In this document: piece after piece, positions 34,177 through 42,903 of the stretch
Position numbering within the stretch: position 1 is the stretch's first letter
Layout: each line of letters starts with the position of its first letter
From: Bacteroidota bacterium
GTDB lineage: Bacteria > Bacteroidota > Bacteroidia > Chitinophagales > Chitinophagaceae
Assembly (NCBI GenBank): GCA_947452905.1
Contig: CANGEP010000001.1
Span: 186,001 to 250,000, forward strand
DNA length: 64,000 bases
Direction: 5' to 3'
Notes under the pieces: model-generated
What the model was told of the DNA's origin: nothing
Seen by the model: the letters and a program-made list of their open reading frames with translations, nothing else
The model's database searches: none
Position numbers and translations under genes: made by a program

Positions 34177-35085
34177 TTATTTTTTTTGAAAGGCTGGATG
34201 AAAACGGTCTAAGGTATCTCTCAAAAACTCTCGATTCATATGGGTATATATCTCGGTGGTGGTGATGCTTTCATGACCAAGCATTTCTTGAACTGCTCTT
34301 AAATCAGCGCCGCCTTCTATTAGGTGGGTGGCAAAGGAATGTCTAAAACTATGAGGGGAGATAGTCTTTTTAATGCCTGATTTTAGAATCAAATCTTTAA
34401 TGATGTAAAAAATCATTACTCTGCTTAGACCTTTTCCTCGGTTATTTAAAAATAAGACATCCTCATGGTCTTTGGCAGGGGTTTGATGCACTCTAATAGT
34501 ATCCTTATACAGTTTAATAAATTTAATGGCATCAGCACCAATGGGAACTAATCTTTCTTTATCTCCTTTGCCTATAACTCTTATAAAACCTACCTCTAAA
34601 TAAAGACAGGAAATTTTTAAAGTGATCGCTTCGGTTACTCTAAGACCAGAACTATACATGGTTTCTAAAATCGCTTTATTACGACCGCCTTCGGGTTTGC
34701 TTAAATCAATATGACCAATTAAAGTTTCAATTTCTTCAAAACTTAAAACATCGGGGAGCTTTCGACTTGTTTTTGGGGTAGGAAGTAATGTAGTAGGATT
34801 AAGGGTTACAATTTGCTCCAATATACAATACTTAAAAAATGCTTTTATCCCAGATATTATGCGGGCCTGAGAACTGGCAGCCATCTCCATGGCACCAATG
34901 GTTTGGATAAATGCTTGCAAGTGGGACAAGTTTACTTCGGCAGGGCTAATGTTGAGACCTATGGATTCAAAATAGTTAGTTAGCTTATCTATGTCCCTTA
35001 AATAAGCTTCTACCGAATGGCCACTCAGGGATTTCTCCAATTGCAAAAAAGCCTTAAATCCTTTTTTATAGATGGACCAGTTCAT
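34177..35085 (-). CDS. xerD: Tyrosine recombinase XerD
   Basis: 302 residues with SAM-like core-binding N-domain and catalytic domain. The active-site set is visible: Arg in YSSGLRVTEAI, Lys in GKGDKERLVPI, HSFRHSFATHLIEGGADLRAVQEMLGH with His/Arg/His, and the nucleophile Tyr in TTEIYTHMN. It resolves chromosome dimers at dif. It is not next to integrase-like elements; the length and start (SIYKKGFKAFLQLEKSLSGHSVEAY) are those of housekeeping XerD rather than a phage integrase. Confidence 0.9.
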   Translation of the reverse strand: MNWSIYKKGFKAFLQLEKSLSGHSVEAYLRDIDKLTNYFESIGLNISPAEVNLSHLQAFIQTIGAMEMAASSQARIISGIKAFFKYCILEQIVTLNPTTLLPTPKTSRKLPDVLSFEEIETLIGHIDLSKPEGGRNKAILETMYSSGLRVTEAITLKISCLYLEVGFIRVIGKGDKERLVPIGADAIKFIKLYKDTIRVHQTPAKDHEDVLFLNNRGKGLSRVMIFYIIKDLILKSGIKKTISPHSFRHSFATHLIEGGADLRAVQEMLGHESITTTEIYTHMNREFLRDTLDRFHPAFQKK

Positions 35086-35153
35086 GTAGAGTTAATAAAA
35101 GATTTGATTGTTATATGAGAATGAGTTTATTTCGCATCTGATTTAACAAACTT

Positions 35154-35651
35154 ATGAAAGTAAATTTAAACTCATTTAAGCAAAAAGTAAAGCGTAACGG
35201 CAAGCAATTAAAATCTTTTTTAACAAAATTAGATAAAAGAGCACCCAAGGGTTTAGACAACCTTGCCGAAATGTTAAGTCCAACAGTTTGGCAAGAGGTA
35301 GATTGTTTAAGTTGTGCCAACTGTTGTAAAACAATGAGTCCTACTTTTACAAGCACAGATGTTAAAAGAATATCGGCTCATTTTAAAATGACACCTGCTG
35401 CTTTTAAAGAGAAGTATTTAGAATATGATAAAAAAGATAAAGATTGGTTAAATAAATTACAACCTTGTCAATGGTTAAATCTTAAGGATAATAAATGCAG
35501 CATTTATGAAATCCGTCCTTCTGATTGTGCTGGTTTCCCACATTTGACCAAGAAGAAGATGACAGAATATATTCATGTGCATAAACAAAATATTGAATAC
35601 TGTCCAGCTACCTATAAGATGGTCGAAAAAATGAATGATTTAATAGGATAG
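35154..35651 (+). CDS. YkgJ-type cysteine cluster protein
   Basis: 165 residues. The motif CLSCANCCKTMSPTFT and later CQWL, CSIYEIRPSDCAGFP and CP form the cysteine cluster of the putative zinc- or iron-chelating UPF0153/YkgJ family. Function is not established. Its 3' end is two bases from the end of yraN on the other strand. Confidence 0.82.
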   Translation: MKVNLNSFKQKVKRNGKQLKSFLTKLDKRAPKGLDNLAEMLSPTVWQEVDCLSCANCCKTMSPTFTSTDVKRISAHFKMTPAAFKEKYLEYDKKDKDWLNKLQPCQWLNLKDNKCSIYEIRPSDCAGFPHLTKKKMTEYIHVHKQNIEYCPATYKMVEKMNDLIG

Positions 35652-35653
35652 CT

Positions 35654-36007
35654 TTAAAAGTAGACATCTTCAAAATAATCCATAATTAGCCTTTGATCGG
35701 GGTTAATATAAATGGCGACTACGTCAAATTGCAGCCTTTTAAAGGCTGGGTGTAAATAATGATAATGTGCAGCTGCATTTTTCAAAAATTGCATTTTTGT
35801 TTTACTAATATGCTGTTCCGGGAATCCATATAATATAGATGATCTGGTTTTAACTTCAATAATATGTAAGCAACCATTGAAGCAACTTATAATGTCAATT
35901 TCTAAATGCTTATAACGCCAATTTCTTTCCAATAATTGGTGGCCTTTTTGTTCCATTAATTCGGCAGCTTTATTTTCCCCTAAAAACCCGGTATCTTTGT
36001 TATTCAT
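35654..36007 (-). CDS. yraN: YraN-family (UPF0102) endonuclease-like protein
   Basis: 117 residues. GFLGENKAAELMEQKGHQLLERNWRYKHLEIDII followed by IIEVKTRSS is the UPF0102 pattern with a PD-(D/E)XK-like core (E, D, ExK). Its role is unclear; distant similarity to Holliday junction resolvases is known. ATG 36007 starts on the minus strand in front of manA; the manA -7 box lies inside its first codons. Confidence 0.88.
   Translation of the reverse strand: MNNKDTGFLGENKAAELMEQKGHQLLERNWRYKHLEIDIISCFNGCLHIIEVKTRSSILYGFPEQHISKTKMQFLKNAAAHYHYLHPAFKRLQFDVVAIYINPDQRLIMDYFEDVYF
35992..35999 (+). promoter_or_regulatory. -7 element of manA promoter, inside the yraN 5' end
   Basis: TATCTTTG matches TAnnTTTG exactly and is 33 bases before the manA ATG. 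It overlaps codons 3-6 of the divergent yraN. Confidence 0.45.
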
Positions 36008-36032
36008 ACATAAACATAGGGTATTAAGTAAG

Positions 36033-37181
36033 ATGCAAAAAGCGTATAAATTACATGGGATACATAAACATTATGATTGGGGAGGCACTCATTTCATACC
36101 TCAATTAATGCAAGTGCAAAATACAGTCAATCAACCTTATGCAGAATATTGGATGGGCGATCATCCTTCTGGACCTTCAATTATAAAAACGGAACTAGGG
36201 GATAGTTCAATTGGGCAGTTTTTAGGAAATGAGGGATTGCCTTATTTATTTAAAATTTTAGATGTTGCTAAAATGTTGAGTATTCAAGTGCATCCTACTA
36301 TCGAAAATGCTATTAAAGGATTTGAATTAGAAGAAGCCAAAAGTATCGCTATTGACGCTCCACATAGAAATTATAAAGATAAAAATCATAAGCCCGAAGT
36401 AATGGTAGCTTTAAGTGATTTTTGGTTGTTACATGGTTTTTTAGCACCTGAGTTACTTGAAAAACGTTTACAAGAAAATGTATATTTAAATTCTTTGCTG
36501 GATCACTTTAGAGGAGCAGACTATCGGGGATTATATAGCCATTTTATGCAATTGTCTAGCCAAGAGACGGACCTTATTCTTAAGCCCTTAATGATGGATG
36601 CAGTGAAGCGTGTAGAAAGTGGGGAAGTTAACAAAACACATCCCCATTGGTGGGCGCACAAATATTATAATGGAGTAGTACCTAACGAAAAAATAGACAA
36701 AGGAATATTCTCTATTTATATTTTAAATATTGTGCAAGTTGCAAAATATGAAGGTGTTTTTCAGGGTGCTGGATTATTACACGCCTATTTGGAGGGACAA
36801 AATATTGAATTAATGGCCAATAGTGATAATGTTTTGAGAGGTGGATTGACCACTAAACATGTTGATGTGAATGAGCTAATTGATCATGTAAAGTTTGAGC
36901 CTACTTACCCTCATGTATTAAAAGGAAATGTACTTAATGATTTTGAGACTAATTATCCTTGCCCTGTTGCAGATTTTGGTTTAAGTAAAATAGTATTAAA
37001 CAAGGGTGAAACTTATACAATAAATGCAGTTTCACTCGAAATGTTACTTTGTATGGAGGGACAAGTAGCACTTGATTCTTTTGTGATTGCAGCTGGCGAA
37101 GTGGCCATGGTCCCCGACAATCAAAGCATTGAACTAAAAGCAAATACCTTTAGCGTTCTGTTTAGATCCTTTGTACCCTAG
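36033..37181 (+). CDS. manA: Mannose-6-phosphate isomerase, class I
   Basis: About 382 residues. GIHKHYDWGGTHFIPQLM and YAEYWMGDHPSGPS match the start of class I enzymes; FKILDVAKMLSIQVHPT and KPEVMVAL hold zinc ligands (Gln, His, Glu), and GAGLLHAYLEG is the later motif. It links fructose 6-phosphate and mannose 6-phosphate. ATG 36033 fits the family start and the -7 box; an in-frame TTG-type start further up overlaps yraN. Confidence 0.9.
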   Translation: MQKAYKLHGIHKHYDWGGTHFIPQLMQVQNTVNQPYAEYWMGDHPSGPSIIKTELGDSSIGQFLGNEGLPYLFKILDVAKMLSIQVHPTIENAIKGFELEEAKSIAIDAPHRNYKDKNHKPEVMVALSDFWLLHGFLAPELLEKRLQENVYLNSLLDHFRGADYRGLYSHFMQLSSQETDLILKPLMMDAVKRVESGEVNKTHPHWWAHKYYNGVVPNEKIDKGIFSIYILNIVQVAKYEGVFQGAGLLHAYLEGQNIELMANSDNVLRGGLTTKHVDVNELIDHVKFEPTYPHVLKGNVLNDFETNYPCPVADFGLSKIVLNKGETYTINAVSLEMLLCMEGQVALDSFVIAAGEVAMVPDNQSIELKANTFSVLFRSFVP

Positions 37182-37273
37182 GTTATTCACATTTGAGGAA
37201 AATTGAGGCGATTAGATACGCCACTAAACCCTTATTTTTGTTTTCATCTCCAATAAGTGAAAAAAGAATATTT

Positions 37274-37828
37274 ATGAAATTGAATAAGCAAGTTGTTTTA
37301 GCCTTAGTAATTATGGTTGCCATTACGGCACTTTATCGAGTATTACCTGGACGTCCTCTAGGCTTCGCTCCACAAATTGCTATAGCCTTATTTAGTGGTT
37401 CTTTGTTTGCAAGTAAAAAACAATATTCTTTTTTGTTACCAATTTTATCCATGTTTTTATCTGATGTTTTTTATCAGTTATTATTCAATAATGGTTTAAG
37501 TAGCTACCAAGGTTTTTATAGTGGTCAAATCGAAAATTATTTATTAATCGCAGCTACTGCTGTTTTTGGTTTTGGTTTACAATCTACAAAGCCTTCTAAG
37601 TATGTAATTAGTTTTTTAGCTGCTCCAACTAGTTATTTTTTAGTTTCTAACTTTTTAGTGTGGGCACAAGGAGGTGGATATCATCATGGGTATTCATTTA
37701 CAGGATTTGTTCAAACAATGGTGGATGGTATTCCTTTTTATCCCAATAGTGTAGCAGGTACAATCGTATTTGGTGCAGTTATTTTTGGAGCTTTCAGATT
37801 AGCAGTGCCTAAGTTTAAGGCTATTTAA
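37274..37828 (+). CDS. DUF6580-like membrane protein
   Basis: About 184 residues with five or six membrane segments. GRPLGFAPQIAIALFSGSLFASKKQYSF, PILSMFLSDVFYQLLF and ISFLAAPTSYFLVSNFLVWAQG match the DUF6580 family, suggested to be a small transport component; the substrate is unknown. ATG 37274 starts just before the first hydrophobic segment (LNKQVVLALVIMVAI). An in-frame extension from 37193 would add 27 residues and looks non-coding. Convergent with rnhA. Confidence 0.75.
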   Translation: MKLNKQVVLALVIMVAITALYRVLPGRPLGFAPQIAIALFSGSLFASKKQYSFLLPILSMFLSDVFYQLLFNNGLSSYQGFYSGQIENYLLIAATAVFGFGLQSTKPSKYVISFLAAPTSYFLVSNFLVWAQGGGYHHGYSFTGFVQTMVDGIPFYPNSVAGTIVFGAVIFGAFRLAVPKFKAI

Positions 37829-37838
37829 TTTTATTAGG

Positions 37839-38297
37839 TCACAGGTTTTCAAAGAAATCATCAATCTCCCAAGGTCCTTCATCTGCGGCTTGGGTAGCTA
37901 ATTCATCACAACGGTTGTTGTAAGGATTATCCGCATGTCCTTTAACCCAATGAAAATGAATTTTATAGGGTTTGGCTATTTTGGCATATAAAGTCCAAAG
38001 ATCTTTGTTCTTTTTGCCACCTTTAAAATCGGTTCTTAACCAGTTATCCAACCATTTCTTTTCAACCGATTCTACAACATATTTACTATCCGTATAAATA
38101 TGAACAGGGAGGCTTGTTGTTTTTAAGGCATTTATGGCGGTGATAACCCCAAGTAATTCCATTCTATTATTGGTGGTTTTGCGAAAAGCGCCAGCCAATT
38201 CTTTAACCTTATCACCCCACATTAGTATAGCTCCATACCCCCCAGGGCCGGGATTTCCTCTAGATGATCCGTCTGTATAAATTATAATTTTGTCCAA
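37839..38297 (-). CDS. rnhA: Ribonuclease HI
   Basis: 152 residues. Catalytic carboxylates are in IIYTDGSSRGNPGPGGYG (Asp9), NRMELLGV (Glu), IYTDSKYVVE (Asp) and NRCDELATQAA (Asp). It removes RNA from RNA-DNA hybrids. The 157-base gap upstream to malQ is AT-rich and holds T-runs but no clear feature. Confidence 0.95.
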   Translation of the reverse strand: MDKIIIYTDGSSRGNPGPGGYGAILMWGDKVKELAGAFRKTTNNRMELLGVITAINALKTTSLPVHIYTDSKYVVESVEKKWLDNWLRTDFKGGKKNKDLWTLYAKIAKPYKIHFHWVKGHADNPYNNRCDELATQAADEGPWEIDDFFENL

Positions 38298-38454
38298 TTT
38301 AACTATCTAATTGATTGATTATTAAACATATATATGAATATACGAATACTTATTTTAAAAACAAAGTCAAAAATGATTTAATGTGTTTTTTTTACACACT
38401 ATTTTTTTATCTTTAAACGCTTGTTTTATAAATAATTACGATTGAATTGCACTT

Positions 38455-41160
38455 ATGAGTACTAAGGTTAGTTTTCATTTAAAGTATAAGACCCATTTTG
38501 GTCAAGGAATTTATATTTACGGTAATATTCCTGCTCTTGGTAATAATAACATTGAGAAAGCCATTCCTTTAGTGTATTTAAATAATGATTATTGGGTATT
38601 GCATCTTGAACTTAATGCCCCCATGCCAACAGAAAAAATAGTTTATCACTATTATATACAGAATGCAGATGGAACTAGAGTTTTTGAAACGGGTAACGAT
38701 AAATCAATACAATTTTCTGCTATTAATTCCCCTGAAATTGTAATTATTGATAGTTGGAATTTTACTGGCTTCAAAGAGAATACATTTTATACTTCACCTT
38801 TTGTAAATGTTTTATTAAAGTCAAAAGTAGCTCCAAAAACAAAGGCAAAAACTAAAACCAATTATACACATACTTTTAGAGTTAAAGCACCCTTATTAGC
38901 ACCGGATCAAACTTTATGTATGATTGGTGAATCTAAAACGATTGGTGCTTGGGAGGCAAGTAAAGCATTGTTATTAGATAAAGTTGCCGATGAAGATTAT
39001 TTTGAAGTAAGTATTGACGCAGTTAAAAGTAATTTTCCTTTTGTGTATAAATATGGTATTTACAATTTGCAAACAAAAACATTTATAAAATTTGAAGAGG
39101 GAAATAACAGAGTTGTATACGAACCAGTGGGAAAAAATAAAATAGTTATTGTGAATGATGGTTTTGTGCACGATTCAACTACACAATGGAAGGGGGCCGG
39201 TGTTGCCATTCCTGTTTTTTCTTTAAGATCAGATAAGAGTGCAGGGGTTGGTGAATTTGCTGACATCAAACTATTAGTTGATTGGGCGGCAAGTATCGAT
39301 TTAAAATTAGTTCAGATTTTACCTATCAATGATACGACTGCCACGCATACTTGGATGGATTCTTATCCCTATGCTGCGATATCAGCTTTTGCTTTACATC
39401 CTTTATTTATTCGATTAGAGGATATGTTAAACAAAAGTCAATCTACTATACTTGCTCCTTATTTAACAAAAATTAAAGCCTTAAATGATTTAGCCGAAGT
39501 TGATTACGAAGCAGTCATGAAACTTAAATGGGAAGTACTTAAAATTATTTTTAATAAAAATGGTAAAATCGATTTAGCGAGTGAAGGATTTGCCGAATTC
39601 TTTGCACTTAATAAAAACTGGTTGGTATCGTATAGTGCTTTTTCTTATTTGAGGGATTTGAATGGGACAGTCGATTTTAATCAATGGCCAAAGTATTCAA
39701 AATATGAGGCTTCTGAAATTGATAAATTAATAAATCCATCATCTAAAGCCTTTGAAGAAATTGAATTTTATTATTTTGTTCAATATCATTTGCATTTGCA
39801 ATTAATAGAGGCTTCACAATACGCGCATAGTAAAGGAGTAATTTTAAAAGGGGATATTCCAATTGGGGTATATAGATATGGAGCTGATGCTTGGCAAAAC
39901 ACGCATCTTTTTCATATGGATATGCAAGCAGGAGCGCCACCAGATGATTTTGCAGTGAGTGGACAAAACTGGGGCTTTCCCACCTACAATTGGGAACATA
40001 TGGCCAGTGATGGTTTCGCTTGGTGGAAATCTCGTTTTGATCAAATGAAATTTTATTTTGATGCCTTTAGGATTGATCATATTTTAGGTTTCTTTAGAAT
40101 ATGGAGTATCCCAATGCATGCAGTGGAAGGTATCTTGGGTCATTTTGTTCCTGCCATACCCATTTCTATCAATGAATTAAATGCAAAGGGTATCAAATGC
40201 GATCACTATCGTTTAACACACCCTTTTATAAATGAGACTATATTATTTCAAGTATTTGGATATGACAATGATTTAATAAAGAAAGAATATTTAAAGCCTA
40301 TTGGGGAAGGTCATTATGAATTATTACCGGCTTTCAAAACGCAAAGACAAGTAGAAACTTATTTTAGTTTTATGCCCCAAGATGATTGGCATCAAAAAAT
40401 AAAGTTAGGATTGTTTAGTTTGATAAGCAATGTTATTTTATTGGATGCGGAACAAAAAAATCATTTTCATTGTAGGTTTAATATCGAAGGGACAAGTTCA
40501 TTCCAGCATCTTGATCATCCCACCCAACAGGCACTTAAAGAAATTTATGTCGACTATTTCTTTAAAAGACAAGATGATGCTTGGGAAAAAGAAGCCATGA
40601 AAAAATTACCGATGCTTAAACTTTCTACCCAAATGCTTATTTGTGGAGAGGATCTAGGATTGGTGCCTTCTTGTGTGCCTAATGTTATGTATCAATTAGG
40701 AATGTTAAGCCTAGAAGTACAAAGAATGCCTAAAGCATCACAAAAAACTTTTTTCCATCCTAACGATGCTCCTTATTTAAGTGTGGTAACTCCTTCCTCT
40801 CATGATACAAGTACTATTAGAGGATGGTGGGAAGAAGACTCTTCTAAAACCCAACAGTTTTATAATCATGAATTAGGGCAGTGGGGGGATGCGCCAATTC
40901 ATTGCGAAGCATGGATTAATAAAGCAGTATTGTTACAACATTTATATTCACCTGCCATGTGGGCAATTTTCCAATTACAAGATTATTTAGGGGTGGATGA
41001 ATCTATTAGACGTAGTAATCCAAATGAGGAACGCATTAATGTGCCCGCTAATCCAAAACATTATTGGAGATACAGGATGCATTTAAGTTTAGAAAAATTA
41101 ATAAGCGCTACTTCTTTTAATCATGATTGGAAAACAGCCATTAATGCCAGCGGTAGATAG
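38455..41160 (+). CDS. malQ: 4-alpha-glucanotransferase (GH77) with two CBM20 domains, DPE2-like
   Basis: 901 residues. Two starch-binding CBM20 domains occupy about residues 1-110 and 140-250 (the second with GESKTIGAWEASKALLLDK). The GH77 region begins at VFSLRSDKSAGVGEF and has VQILPINDTTATHTW, GDIPIGVYRYGADAW, PPDDFAVSGQNWGFPTYNWE, FDAFRIDHILGFFR with the nucleophile Asp, and CGEDLGLVPSCV with the Glu. An insertion splits GH77, as in plant DPE2. It transfers glucosyl units between maltose and glycogen, which links it to the glg operon 24 kb away. Confidence 0.92.
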   Translation: MSTKVSFHLKYKTHFGQGIYIYGNIPALGNNNIEKAIPLVYLNNDYWVLHLELNAPMPTEKIVYHYYIQNADGTRVFETGNDKSIQFSAINSPEIVIIDSWNFTGFKENTFYTSPFVNVLLKSKVAPKTKAKTKTNYTHTFRVKAPLLAPDQTLCMIGESKTIGAWEASKALLLDKVADEDYFEVSIDAVKSNFPFVYKYGIYNLQTKTFIKFEEGNNRVVYEPVGKNKIVIVNDGFVHDSTTQWKGAGVAIPVFSLRSDKSAGVGEFADIKLLVDWAASIDLKLVQILPINDTTATHTWMDSYPYAAISAFALHPLFIRLEDMLNKSQSTILAPYLTKIKALNDLAEVDYEAVMKLKWEVLKIIFNKNGKIDLASEGFAEFFALNKNWLVSYSAFSYLRDLNGTVDFNQWPKYSKYEASEIDKLINPSSKAFEEIEFYYFVQYHLHLQLIEASQYAHSKGVILKGDIPIGVYRYGADAWQNTHLFHMDMQAGAPPDDFAVSGQNWGFPTYNWEHMASDGFAWWKSRFDQMKFYFDAFRIDHILGFFRIWSIPMHAVEGILGHFVPAIPISINELNAKGIKCDHYRLTHPFINETILFQVFGYDNDLIKKEYLKPIGEGHYELLPAFKTQRQVETYFSFMPQDDWHQKIKLGLFSLISNVILLDAEQKNHFHCRFNIEGTSSFQHLDHPTQQALKEIYVDYFFKRQDDAWEKEAMKKLPMLKLSTQMLICGEDLGLVPSCVPNVMYQLGMLSLEVQRMPKASQKTFFHPNDAPYLSVVTPSSHDTSTIRGWWEEDSSKTQQFYNHELGQWGDAPIHCEAWINKAVLLQHLYSPAMWAIFQLQDYLGVDESIRRSNPNEERINVPANPKHYWRYRMHLSLEKLISATSFNHDWKTAINASGR

Positions 41161-41205
41161 GCAATTCTTACGCTTTGGTTTTGTATCTTAGCAAAAATAT
41201 TTTTT

Positions 41206-42261
41206 GTGGAATTATCTTTTTGGGAGCAACAATTACCCTTTGAATATCCATTTACTATTTCAAATGGACGTACTAAAACGCATCAACATTCTTTAATGGT
41301 TCGTTTGTCATTAGGTAGCTGGTTTGGTTTCGGGGAAGCCCCAGCTATAGTTTATTATAATGTGAGCGTAGAAGGGATGATGCAACAACTTGAAAAACAT
41401 AGAAAGGTTATTGAAAAATTTGCACTCATCGATCCAGAACGTTTTTGGCATTTCTTACATCACTTATTTCCCAATGATCCATTTTTAGTTTGTGCATTGG
41501 ATATGGCTGGTTGGGATTTATGGGGTCAAATGAAAAAACAACCCTTACATCAAATATGGAATACCCAATGGTTTACGGAGGGGGCAGATTGTCCACCCAT
41601 TTGTGATTATACACTCGGTATTGACCCCATCGAAAAGATGGTGCAAAAGATGGCAGCGCATCCATGGCCTATATATAAAGTAAAAGTGGGAACGGAATAT
41701 GATATTGAAATGATTACTGCACTTAGAAAGCATACTGAATGTCCTATTCGAGTAGATGCTAATGCCGGTTGGACTACCGAAGAAGCCTTACTTAAAATTC
41801 CTGCATTGGCAGCATTGGGCGTTGAGCTTGTGGAGCAACCTTTGGCTAAAGATAATTGGGAGGGTATGACACAATTAAAAAAACAAGCAGCACTTCCTCT
41901 TTTTGCAGATGAATCCTGTGTTTTTGAAAAAGATGTGTTGGCCTGTTTTTCTTTTTTTGATGGTATTAATATTAAACTTACCAAATGCAGCGGTATCACT
42001 CCCGCTCTTAGAATGATTAAAGAGGCAAAGTCGTTGGGACTTAAAGTGATGATGGGTAGCATGAACGAATCAGTGATTGGGTCAGCTGCCATTGCTCAAT
42101 TTTTACCACAACTAGATTATGTAGACATGGATGGGCCATTACTGATGACTGAACTCAATGGCAAGGGTTTAGATTTTTCTTTTCAAAATAAAAATGGACA
42201 AATTGCACCACTCACTAAGCCTGGCTTAGGTGTACAATATTTAACACCATTTGTAAAATAG
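41206..42261 (+). CDS. Enolase-superfamily enzyme, dipeptide epimerase-like
   Basis: 351 residues, muconate-lactonizing subgroup. The KxK pair is in YKVKVGTEYD, metal ligands in RVDANAGW, LVEQPL and LFADES, and the second Lys in GINIKLTKCSGI. This arrangement and the DGPLLM C-terminus fit L-Ala-D/L-Glu epimerases used in cell-wall peptide recycling; a related specificity is possible. The start is GTG at 41206. It is followed four bases later by trmH, likely in one transcript. Confidence 0.8.
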   Translation: MELSFWEQQLPFEYPFTISNGRTKTHQHSLMVRLSLGSWFGFGEAPAIVYYNVSVEGMMQQLEKHRKVIEKFALIDPERFWHFLHHLFPNDPFLVCALDMAGWDLWGQMKKQPLHQIWNTQWFTEGADCPPICDYTLGIDPIEKMVQKMAAHPWPIYKVKVGTEYDIEMITALRKHTECPIRVDANAGWTTEEALLKIPALAALGVELVEQPLAKDNWEGMTQLKKQAALPLFADESCVFEKDVLACFSFFDGINIKLTKCSGITPALRMIKEAKSLGLKVMMGSMNESVIGSAAIAQFLPQLDYVDMDGPLLMTELNGKGLDFSFQNKNGQIAPLTKPGLGVQYLTPFVK

Positions 42262-42265
42262 CTAT

Positions 42266-42892
42266 ATGACACCGGAACGTACCGAAAAATTAATTAAAGT
42301 TTTAAGTAAGCGTCAGTCCAATTTAACGGTAGTGATGGAAAATGTACAAGATCCACATAATATTTCTGCGGTATTAAGAACCTGCGATGCAGTGGGTATT
42401 CAAGATGTGTACATAGTAACTACAAAAATCCCAAGACATAAAAAATTTGGCTACAAGAGTAGTAGCAGTGCTTTAAAATGGCTTACTATACATGAGTTTG
42501 ACGACTTAGCAACCTGTGTTGCCCAACTCAGAAAAAACTTCACTAAAATTTTAACAACCCATTTATCTAGTGATGCAGTTCAGTTATATGATATTGATTT
42601 TACCGAATCGGTAGCTTTAGTTTTTGGAAATGAACATGCTGGGGTAACCGAAGAGTTTAGAGCCTTGGCAGATGGTAATTTTATAATTCCTCAAATGGGA
42701 ATTATACAAAGTTTAAATATTTCCGTTGCTTGTGCAGTAAGTATATATGAAGCTATGCGTCAAAAGATGGTAGCCGGGCATTATGATCATGCCAGTTTGC
42801 CCAAAGATCAAATGGATACATTATTAACACAGTGGGGGGTAGAGGAGTTAACCCCCGAAACCTACGTTCCTTACAAACCCAAGCGTAAATAG
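42266..42892 (+). CDS. trmH: SpoU-family tRNA (Gm18) 2'-O-methyltransferase
   Basis: 208 residues. NLTVVMENVQDPHNISAVLRTCDAVGI (motif 1), VALVFGNEHAGVTEE (motif 2) and FIIPQMGIIQSLNISVACAVSIYEA (motif 3) form the SPOUT knot of TrmH. It methylates G18 in the D-loop of tRNAs. The length and start (TPERTEKLIKVLSKRQSNLTVV) match TrmH rather than the longer rRNA enzyme RlmB. Convergent with argS, 11 bases apart. Confidence 0.88.
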   Translation: MTPERTEKLIKVLSKRQSNLTVVMENVQDPHNISAVLRTCDAVGIQDVYIVTTKIPRHKKFGYKSSSSALKWLTIHEFDDLATCVAQLRKNFTKILTTHLSSDAVQLYDIDFTESVALVFGNEHAGVTEEFRALADGNFIIPQMGIIQSLNISVACAVSIYEAMRQKMVAGHYDHASLPKDQMDTLLTQWGVEELTPETYVPYKPKRK

Positions 42893-42903
42893 TTTTGGGA
42901 AAT

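Noticed and set aside
34177-35085. Phage integrase from a mobile element
   Set aside because: Length, N-terminus and surroundings are those of housekeeping XerD; no other mobile genes lie nearby.
37193-37273. Possible riboswitch upstream of the DUF6580 gene
   Set aside because: The 92-base gap shows no conserved riboswitch core that I can recognise.
38298-38454. Possible small RNA or terminator in the rnhA-malQ gap (GTGT, T-run, ACAC)
   Set aside because: The hairpin is only four base pairs and both flanking genes are transcribed away from it.
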